Of a DNA stretch of 19,992 bases, positions 14,223 to 19,992 are shown piece after piece. Numbering within the stretch: position 1 is the stretch's first letter; the number at the start of each line of letters is the position of its first letter. The position numbers and the translations under genes are program-made. This DNA comes from an uncultured Ileibacterium sp. (GTDB lineage: Bacteria; Bacillota; Clostridia; Peptostreptococcales; Anaerovoracaceae): positions 1 through 19,992 of the forward strand of contig CABTXQ010000021.1 of assembly GCA_902488835.1 (NCBI GenBank), in the 5' to 3' direction. The notes under the pieces were generated by a model that had not been told where the DNA came from, searched no databases, and saw only the letters and a list, made by a program, of their open reading frames with translations.

Positions 14223-17081
14223 ATGGAAAAAAATATTATTATTAAGGGAGCAAAAGAGAATAATCTACAGAACCTCGATGTTACGATACCGAGAGATAAG
14301 ATGATAGTTTTTACCGGACTTTCAGGATCCGGCAAGTCATCACTTGCCTTTGATACCATATATGCAGAAGGACAGAAGAAGTATATGGAGAGCCTTTCTT
14401 CATATGCAAGACAATTCCTTGGAATGATGAAAAAACCTGACGTTGAATCCATTGAGGGACTTTCTCCGGCAATTTCTATAGATCAGAAGACGACAAGCAA
14501 GAATCCGAGATCTACGGTCGGAACTGTTACAGAGATATATGACTATTTGAGACTTCTTTATGCAAGGATAGGCATTCCGCACTGCCCTATTTGTGGACGG
14601 AAGATAAGCAGTCAGTCTGTCGACACCATAGTGGGAAAAATTCACAAGGAAGAAGAAGGAACAAAGATAATAGTGATGGCTCCCGTTATACGAGGTAGAA
14701 AAGGCGAGCATAAGAATGTTATATCTAGAATTAGGCGAGATGGCTACATGAGACTCCGGGTAGACGGGGAGATGATGAGGCTTGACGAAGATGATATAAA
14801 GCTTGAAAAGCAGAAAAAACACAATATAGATATTGTAATAGACAGAATTGTAGTTAAGGATTCTGCAAGAAGTCGAACGGCGGAAGCAGTTGAGCTTGCA
14901 ATAAAAGAGGGAGAAGGTCTTGTAACAGTCCAATACATAAGAAAAGATTCTTCAAATAGCAAGGAAAAATCTGAAGAGACATTCAGCACGAAATTTGCTT
15001 GTCCTATTCATGGGGCCGGCATTGAAGAGCTAGAGCCTAGAACCTTTTCATTTAACAGTCCTTTTGGCGCCTGTGATAAGTGTACAGGACTCGGTTTTAC
15101 ATTGAGAATTCCTGAAGAAAGACTTGTAAAAGATAAAAATCTAAGCATTAAAGGAGGTGCACTAGGTAACGTATTTGGAGGACTCGATTCCATGGGTTGG
15201 TATAGACATATGCTTAACCGTTTGGCAGAAGATAACAAGACAAATCTAGACACGCCGTATAAGGATTTACCTGATACTTTTAAGAAAGAGCTTCTTTACG
15301 GAACCGGAAACAGAAAGATACAATATGTCCACGTTAGTGCATCGGGGCATAAATCGAACATGAACCATAGATTTGAGGGCCTGATTCCGAGCCTTGAGAG
15401 AAGGTATCAGGAGACGAATTCAGAATATGTTAAAGACAAGATTGAGGACCTAATGGTCCAAAGAAAATGTCCTAAATGTGAAGGTAAAAAATTAAGACCT
15501 GAAGTTCTTGCTGTAACAGTCGGTGAAAAGAATATAATCGATGTGACCGAAATGTCAGTGAACGACGAACTCGAATTCTTTAATAATATTAAACTCACAG
15601 ACACAGAACTAAAGATTTCAGGCATGATATTGAAAGAGATTAAAACAAGACTACAATTCCTGAAGAATGTCGGACTTGGATATCTCACTCTTTCAAGGCA
15701 AAGCTCAACCTTATCCGGAGGAGAATCTCAGAGGATAAGGCTCGCAACTCAGATCGGATCAGGACTTGTTGGCGTTCTCTATATATTGGATGAGCCAAGC
15801 ATAGGCCTTCATCAAAAGGATAATGATAAGCTTCTCATGAGCCTAAGGAAACTTACCGATATGGGAAATACTCTCATAATAGTTGAACACGATGAGGACA
15901 CGATGAGGATAGCTGATCATATTGTCGATATAGGACCTCTTGCAGGAAGATTCGGTGGAAAACTGGTAGCAGAGGGGACAATTGATGACATTATTTCTTG
16001 CGAGGAGTCAATTACAGGACAATACCTATCAGGTAAGAGATCTATTCCGGTTCCAGAGAAGAGAAGGGAAGGAAACGGAAAGGTATTAAAAATTATTGGT
16101 GCAAAAGAACATAATCTTAAGAACATTGATGTCGAAATACCGCTTGGAAAATTTGTTTGCGTAACAGGTGTTTCCGGCTCAGGTAAAAGCAGCCTAGTGA
16201 ATGAGATAATATATAAGGGCGTATGTAAAGAGCTTAATAATTCATCTAAGGAGCCGGGGATATACAAAGAAATAAAGGGTATTGAAAACTTTGACAAGAT
16301 AATTGATATTGATCAGAGCCCAATAGGGAGAACTCCAAGATCAAATCCTGCTACATATACAGGTATGTTTACTCAAATTAGAGAACTATTCTCTGAAATG
16401 CCTGAAGCAAAGACAAGGGGATACAAGCCAGGAAGATTCAGCTTCAATGTCAAGGGAGGAAGATGCGAGAGCTGCAGAGGAGACGGAATTATCAAGGTTG
16501 AGATGAACTTCTTACCGGACGTATATGTTCCATGCGAGGTCTGTCAGGGAGCAAGATATAATCACGAGACTCTCGAGGTGAAATACAAGGGCAAGAATAT
16601 TGATGATGTACTCAATATGACAGTAAGTGAGGCCCTGCCATTCTTTGAGAACCACAGGGGGATAGTTAGGTATCTAACAACCTTAAATGATGTAGGACTT
16701 GGATATATAAAACTCGGACAGTCATCAACGCAATTATCCGGAGGTGAGGCACAAAGAGTAAAGCTCGCTACTGAACTTTCAAAACGAGGAACCGGAAACA
16801 CACTATATATCTTGGATGAGCCTACTACAGGTCTTCATTTTGCAGATGTTGAGAAACTTCTAAATGTGATAAATATGCTGGCAGATCAGGGTAACACCGT
16901 TCTTGTAATAGAGCATAACCTGGATGTCATAAAGCAGGCAGATTACATTATAGATCTTGGGCCTGAGGGCGGAGATGAAGGTGGAGAAATTGTAGCAAAG
17001 GGTACACCTGAAGAAGTTTCTAGAGTGAAAAAATCATACACAGGACAGTACTTAAAGAAAGTGCTCAAAAAAAACCGGTAA
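14223..17081 (+). CDS. uvrA: excinuclease ABC subunit UvrA
   Basis: Damage-recognition ATPase of nucleotide excision repair, 952 residues, full length. It has two ABC ATPase cassettes. The first has Walker A GLSGSGKSS (about 32-40), signature LSGGESQRIRLA and Walker B YILDEPSIGLH. The second has VSGSGKSSLVNE, signature LSGGEAQRVKLA and YILDEPTTGLHF. Zinc modules are visible: CPICGRK near residue 120, ACPIHG...ACDKCTGLG near 265-300, and CESCRGDG...CEVCQGARY in the second half. The C-terminus (GQYLKKVLKKNR) is partly encoded by the left arm of a terminator hairpin that includes the TAA. The start ATG is 10 bases after uvrB with only a weak AGGG ribosome-binding site, so it may depend on coupling. 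Confidence 0.97.
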   Translation: MEKNIIIKGAKENNLQNLDVTIPRDKMIVFTGLSGSGKSSLAFDTIYAEGQKKYMESLSSYARQFLGMMKKPDVESIEGLSPAISIDQKTTSKNPRSTVGTVTEIYDYLRLLYARIGIPHCPICGRKISSQSVDTIVGKIHKEEEGTKIIVMAPVIRGRKGEHKNVISRIRRDGYMRLRVDGEMMRLDEDDIKLEKQKKHNIDIVIDRIVVKDSARSRTAEAVELAIKEGEGLVTVQYIRKDSSNSKEKSEETFSTKFACPIHGAGIEELEPRTFSFNSPFGACDKCTGLGFTLRIPEERLVKDKNLSIKGGALGNVFGGLDSMGWYRHMLNRLAEDNKTNLDTPYKDLPDTFKKELLYGTGNRKIQYVHVSASGHKSNMNHRFEGLIPSLERRYQETNSEYVKDKIEDLMVQRKCPKCEGKKLRPEVLAVTVGEKNIIDVTEMSVNDELEFFNNIKLTDTELKISGMILKEIKTRLQFLKNVGLGYLTLSRQSSTLSGGESQRIRLATQIGSGLVGVLYILDEPSIGLHQKDNDKLLMSLRKLTDMGNTLIIVEHDEDTMRIADHIVDIGPLAGRFGGKLVAEGTIDDIISCEESITGQYLSGKRSIPVPEKRREGNGKVLKIIGAKEHNLKNIDVEIPLGKFVCVTGVSGSGKSSLVNEIIYKGVCKELNNSSKEPGIYKEIKGIENFDKIIDIDQSPIGRTPRSNPATYTGMFTQIRELFSEMPEAKTRGYKPGRFSFNVKGGRCESCRGDGIIKVEMNFLPDVYVPCEVCQGARYNHETLEVKYKGKNIDDVLNMTVSEALPFFENHRGIVRYLTTLNDVGLGYIKLGQSSTQLSGGEAQRVKLATELSKRGTGNTLYILDEPTTGLHFADVEKLLNVINMLADQGNTVLVIEHNLDVIKQADYIIDLGPEGGDEGGEIVAKGTPEEVSRVKKSYTGQYLKKVLKKNR

Positions 17082-17097
17082 CAATTTGTTACCGGTT
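17067..17097 (-). terminator. terminator hairpin spanning the uvrA stop codon, strongest for pncB
   Basis: Arms AACCGGTAAC (17073-17082) and GTTACCGGTT (17088-17097) form a 10-base stem with a 5-base loop. On the minus strand it is followed by eight T (complement of A17067-17074), a textbook terminator for pncB, which stops at 17121. On the plus strand the tail is TAATTACTTAAAATTT, weaker but perhaps adequate for uvrA. The uvrA stop TAA (17079-17081) lies inside the left arm. Confidence 0.88.
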
Positions 17098-17120
17098 AAT
17101 TACTTAAAATTTATTCATAT

Positions 17121-18557
17121 TTACTCGTGATTGTATTTGTGGAGCAGCTCGTGCTTTAGATTCCAGAGTGAATTGGAGAGATCGACATAGTATTTCTGAG
17201 GATTATCGAATCTCAGCATTGTACCCCAAAGAGTATCAAGTTGCTCCATGCAATATTTTTGAATTTCTTTGAGAGAAGGTGATTCGTAAACGCATTCACC
17301 TTTGTCAAATATCTTGACGAGAAGTTCCCTTGCAGTGTAGTTAGTTAAACGCTTTTTCTTCCAAACAGCATCCGGATCGAATATCGTCAACGGTTCTCCA
17401 TCAGGAGCTGCTTCATCTCTTAATGTGATGAGGTCCGCAATAGCTTTCCCGGTCTCATTATCAAAGAATCTGTAGACATTCTTAAATCCCGGATTAGTAA
17501 TTTTCCCTACATTCTCAGATATCTTCATCTTAGGTATGAGTTCACCGTCTTTTCCTTCGACAGCTGCAAGCTTGTAAACGCCGCCGAAAACAGGTTCAGA
17601 TCTTGCTGTAATTAGACGTTCACCCACACCAAAAGAATCTATTATAGCTCCCTCAAGTATTACATCCCTTATGAGATATTCATCGAGAGAATTAGATATT
17701 ACAATCTTGCAATCCTCAAGTCCGTTATCATCAAGGATTTGTCTTGCCTTCTTCGTTAGGTATGTAATATCTCCGCTATCAATACGCACGCCCATCTTTT
17801 TTGGTTTTAATTCTTTGAAAACACGTATGGCATTAGGAAGACCGGAACTTATTACATTATATGTGTCAATTAGGAGAGTAGCATTGTCAGGATATAGTTC
17901 TGTATACTTTCTAAATGCTTCATATTCGGTATCAAAGGATTGAATCCAGCTGTGAGCCATAGTTCCAAGAGCAGGCACTCCGTATTCCTTATCGCATATC
18001 GTACATGCTGTTCCTGCACATCCTGCAATATATGAAGCACGAGCACCGTAAATTGCGCCTGAAGCACCTTGCGCACGACGCGTTCCGAATTCCATTACAG
18101 GTCTACCCTGAGCGGCACGAACAATTCTGTTAGACTTTGTAGCAATCAGACTTTGATGATTTATTGTAAGTAGAAGGTAACTTTCGATGAACTGTACCTG
18201 TATAATCGGCCCCTTGACTGTCACAATCGGTTCATGAGGAAATATTGGGGTTCCCTCAGGAACTGCATATACATCGCAGGCAAATTTGAAATTTTTCAAA
18301 TAATCAAGAAAATCCTCTGAAAAGCATCCCTTGCTTCTAAGATATTCAATATCGTCATCCTTGAAAGTGAGATTCTTCATATAGTTGATGAGCTGCTCAA
18401 GGCCTGCCATAATTGCAAACCCACCGTTGTCAGGTACCTCCCTGAAGAACATATCAAATACGGCTTCCTTATCACGAATATCCGAATTAAAATAACCGTT
18501 GGCCATGGTCAGTTCATAAAAATCTGTTAGCATTGTAAAGTTAATAACATTTTCCAT
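17121..18557 (-). CDS. pncB: nicotinate phosphoribosyltransferase
   Basis: Makes nicotinate mononucleotide from nicotinate and PRPP with ATP hydrolysis, the entry step of the Preiss-Handler NAD salvage route. The 478 residues match the longer Firmicute form. Family landmarks: N-terminal LTDFYELTMANGYF, PDNGGFAIMAGLEQL, EFGTRRAQGASGAIYGARASY with the conserved Arg residues, GTMAHSWIQSF with the His that is phosphorylated in the family, DTYNVISSGLPNA, the phosphoribosyl region MGVRIDSGDI, and VISNSLDEY...DSFGVGERL. The ATG at 18557 has AAGGAG 8 bases upstream. It lies downstream of the small MltG-like gene in the same direction, separated by 73 bases that hold a GC-rich hairpin. It ends at a strong terminator shared with uvrA. 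Confidence 0.95.
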   Translation of the reverse strand: MENVINFTMLTDFYELTMANGYFNSDIRDKEAVFDMFFREVPDNGGFAIMAGLEQLINYMKNLTFKDDDIEYLRSKGCFSEDFLDYLKNFKFACDVYAVPEGTPIFPHEPIVTVKGPIIQVQFIESYLLLTINHQSLIATKSNRIVRAAQGRPVMEFGTRRAQGASGAIYGARASYIAGCAGTACTICDKEYGVPALGTMAHSWIQSFDTEYEAFRKYTELYPDNATLLIDTYNVISSGLPNAIRVFKELKPKKMGVRIDSGDITYLTKKARQILDDNGLEDCKIVISNSLDEYLIRDVILEGAIIDSFGVGERLITARSEPVFGGVYKLAAVEGKDGELIPKMKISENVGKITNPGFKNVYRFFDNETGKAIADLITLRDEAAPDGEPLTIFDPDAVWKKKRLTNYTARELLVKIFDKGECVYESPSLKEIQKYCMEQLDTLWGTMLRFDNPQKYYVDLSNSLWNLKHELLHKYNHE

Positions 18558-18582
18558 TGTAAATCTCCTTTTTATACACAGA

Positions 18583-18606
18583 ACCGCACCCCCGGTAAGG
18601 TGCGGT
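18583..18606 (-). other. GC-rich hairpin in the leader between the MltG-like gene and pncB
   Basis: ACCGCACC (18583-18590) and GGTGCGGT (18599-18606) form a perfect 8-base stem with an 8-base loop. On the minus strand it is followed by TCTGTGTATAAAAAGGAG, which is the pncB ribosome-binding site and not a T-tract. It could be an attenuating, processing or stabilising element, or a weak terminator. Confidence 0.5.
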
Positions 18607-18630
18607 GAAAAGTTAATAATAATAGTAATA

Positions 18631-19062
18631 TTAAGATGTCAAATCTTTCAAGAGAGTTTCAACTGAAGTGCCTTTATTAAATCCCATCGTGCCTCTTCTG
18701 ACCATATCTACACTGAGGTTTAACGATTTGAGAGCATCTTCAAACTGAGCATAGTTATCAAAGAGATTCTTATCAATAAGATCTTTGAATGCTGCTTCAT
18801 CATTTCCTTCAAGAATGGTAATATTTACATTGTCTATGAGTTGACCATCTTTGAAGGCCTTACCCATCTTAATGGCGGAGCTTTTGGAACTGTTCGTTTC
18901 ATCTTTTTTGTCCATTTCTGTCTGCCGTTTTGTATTGTTCTTTGCAAGCTGGTCAGGATATTGCATTAAAATATCAAATCTCCAAAAAATGATAATGGCT
19001 GCAACAGTTATTATAATCAAAGCTAATATAATGTCATTGATTGTATACCATTTGTCCTTCAT
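18631..19062 (-). CDS. small membrane-anchored protein resembling the LysM-like part of MltG/YceG
   Basis: 143 residues from ATG 19062, which has AAGGGA about 10 bases upstream. An ATG at 19080 adds six residues but has no ribosome-binding site. The N-terminus holds one membrane helix (about 11-27, ILALIIITVAAIIIFW), followed by a Lys/Ser/Asn/Asp-rich linker (about 40-68). The C-terminal third (IDNVNITILEGNDEAAFKDLIDKNLFDNYAQF... then VRRGTMGFNKGTSVETLLKDL) reads like the LysM-like region of endolytic transglycosylase MltG: an 'I-x-EG' strand, a helix ending in 'LxD', then 'GT-x-F-x-KG-S-x-E-x-LL-x-L'. The catalytic transglycosylase domain is absent. If correct, it would sit on the outer face of the membrane and perhaps bind glycan. 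Similarity was judged by eye only. It is first in a unit with pncB and has its own strong promoter. Confidence 0.6.
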   Translation of the reverse strand: MKDKWYTINDIILALIIITVAAIIIFWRFDILMQYPDQLAKNNTKRQTEMDKKDETNSSKSSAIKMGKAFKDGQLIDNVNITILEGNDEAAFKDLIDKNLFDNYAQFEDALKSLNLSVDMVRRGTMGFNKGTSVETLLKDLTS

Positions 19063-19109
19063 TATTTCAAGTCCCTTCATGTAGACGAAATATTGTAAAT
19101 TTGATAGTA

Positions 19110-19160
19110 ATTATACACACTTAGATATGATTTTGCAACGTGATGAAGGTGTGATATAAT
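19110..19160. promoter_or_regulatory. back-to-back promoters sharing one palindromic -35 (TTGCAA)
   Basis: TTGCAA at 19133-19138 is its own reverse complement. Rightward: 16-base spacer, then TATAAT at 19155-19160 with TGA before it. Leftward: 17-base spacer, then TATAAT (complement of 19110-19115). The rightward start would be near 19166-19167, only about 4-5 bases before the ATG at 19171. Confidence 0.65.
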
Positions 19161-19170
19161 ACCGCAGGTA

Positions 19171-19992
19171 ATGAAGGAAATTATTATTGGAGAAAATGAA
19201 GCCGAACAGAGACTTGACAGATTCATGAGGAAACTTTTGAATAGGGCAAATCTTGGCACAATATACAAACTCATTCGTAAAGATGTAAAGGTTAATGGTA
19301 AAAGGATGAGCGAATCATATATTCTTAAAGAGGGTGATTTGCTTAGACTTTACCTTGATGACGCGACGATTTCGGATTTTTCCCAAAAGAGAGAAAGTAA
19401 AAAAAAGATAAGACGAAATTTTCAAATTGCTTATGAGGATGAGAATATACTTATTGCAAATAAGCCGTTCGGACTGTTGACACATGGAGATGCTAAAGAG
19501 AAGAAGGACCATCTTGCAAATCAGGTCGTTGATTATTTGATTGAAAAGGGAGATTATAACCCAAGAGAAAGAACTTTTACTCCTGCACCTTCTAATAGAC
19601 TTGATCGAAATACGACAGGGCTTGTACTTTTCGGGAAAAATGCAAAGGCAATGCGAGAATTAAATCGCATGATACGAAATGATTCAATACGGAAGTTTTA
19701 CAATACGATTGTAATAGGAAATATTAAAGAAAAATGTATTTTAAAAGGAATTCTCTATAAAGATGAGAGGTCTAACAAGGTATTTATTAGGGAGTTTTCT
19801 GATGATAGCCTTGAGGGTCTTGATGTTGGAAACGGTAAGCCAATCGTTACAGTCGTCAATCCAATCGAAAGTCTTAATGATTCAACCTTGATTGAAGTGG
19901 AACTGGTAACAGGAAGACCGCATCAAATTAGAGCCCATCTTGCAGATATCGGTCATCCAATAATAGGAGATATCAAGTACGGCGGAAGGGTT
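19171..19992 (+). CDS. RluA family pseudouridine synthase, 3'-truncated by the window edge
   Basis: Converts a uridine in ribosomal or transfer RNA to pseudouridine. 274 residues are visible and the frame is still open at the window end. An S4 RNA-binding domain occupies about residues 10-62 (RLDRFMRKLLNRANLGTIYKLIRK, VKVNGKRM, LKEGDLLRLYL). A basic linker follows, then the catalytic domain with YEDENILIANKPFGLLTH, motif II NRLDRNTTGLVLFGK (142-156) with catalytic Asp145, and VTGRPHQIRAHLADIGHPIIGDIKYGG. S4-bearing members of this family act on large-subunit rRNA (RluC/RluD type), so that is the likely target. No start codon lies upstream in frame before a stop at 19144, and no ribosome-binding site precedes ATG 19171, which sits about 10 bases after a consensus -10. 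Confidence 0.93.
   Translation, partial: MKEIIIGENEAEQRLDRFMRKLLNRANLGTIYKLIRKDVKVNGKRMSESYILKEGDLLRLYLDDATISDFSQKRESKKKIRRNFQIAYEDENILIANKPFGLLTHGDAKEKKDHLANQVVDYLIEKGDYNPRERTFTPAPSNRLDRNTTGLVLFGKNAKAMRELNRMIRNDSIRKFYNTIVIGNIKEKCILKGILYKDERSNKVFIREFSDDSLEGLDVGNGKPIVTVVNPIESLNDSTLIEVELVTGRPHQIRAHLADIGHPIIGDIKYGGRV

Noticed and set aside
14400..14989. Long antisense open frames inside uvrA and other genes
   Set aside because: They lie opposite strongly conserved coding sequence, show no recognisable domains, and are expected by chance opposite AT-rich genes.
18570..18606. Rho-independent terminator of the MltG-like gene, or a -10 box for pncB at TATAAA
   Set aside because: The hairpin has no T-tract on either strand. 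The TATAAA abuts the ribosome-binding site and its -35 would fall in the hairpin, leaving no leader.
1..19992. Mobile element, phage, CRISPR or defence system
   Set aside because: No transposase, integrase, spaced repeats, terminal inverted repeats or defence-type genes were seen; the genes form a continuous housekeeping chromosome segment.

Overview
The window is AT-rich, tightly packed chromosomal DNA from a low-GC Gram-positive bacterium, most likely a member of the Clostridia. The gene orders dnaX-ybaB-recR and uvrB-uvrA, the strong AGGAGG ribosome-binding sites and the consensus-like sigma-A promoters all fit. There are no rRNA or tRNA genes, no CRISPR array and no recognisable insertion sequence. 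No gap between genes exceeds about 180 bases.

Left part (1-4779, all rightward). The 3' part of dnaX (clamp loader gamma/tau) is followed by ybaB/ebfC and recR, a replication and repair operon. A new promoter with two palindromic candidate operators then drives a three-gene polar amino acid ABC importer: lipoprotein binding protein, permease and ATPase.

Middle part (4785-8371). A LysR regulator reads leftward. Divergent from it is a rightward pair: an M20 amidohydrolase and a polytopic membrane protein of unassigned substrate. This looks like a small regulated module for an N-acylated or peptide-like amino acid compound. It ends at a bidirectional terminator.

Vitamin B6 part (8397-10804). 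pdxS (PLP synthase lyase subunit) reads leftward. A MocR/PdxR-type regulator (GntR winged helix fused to an aminotransferase-like domain) reads rightward from the same 122-base gap, and the predicted -10 boxes of the two promoters overlap. Two things are odd: no pdxT glutaminase gene lies beside pdxS, and the regulator has Asn where the PLP-binding Lys is expected.

Right part (10774-19992). A DUF1015 gene reads leftward and overlaps the regulator's tail. Then come uvrB-uvrA (excision repair, rightward), pncB (NAD salvage, leftward), a small membrane protein resembling only the LysM-like part of MltG/YceG (leftward), and the 5' part of an RluA-family pseudouridine synthase (rightward). The last two appear to use back-to-back promoters sharing one palindromic -35 hexamer, and the synthase mRNA would be nearly leaderless.

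Most of the content is ordinary housekeeping. The points most worth a second look are the Lys-to-Asn change in the PLP-type regulator, an E. coli-like frameshift cassette in dnaX, and the shared -35/leaderless arrangement at the right end. All functional calls come from reading motifs by eye. No database search was run.
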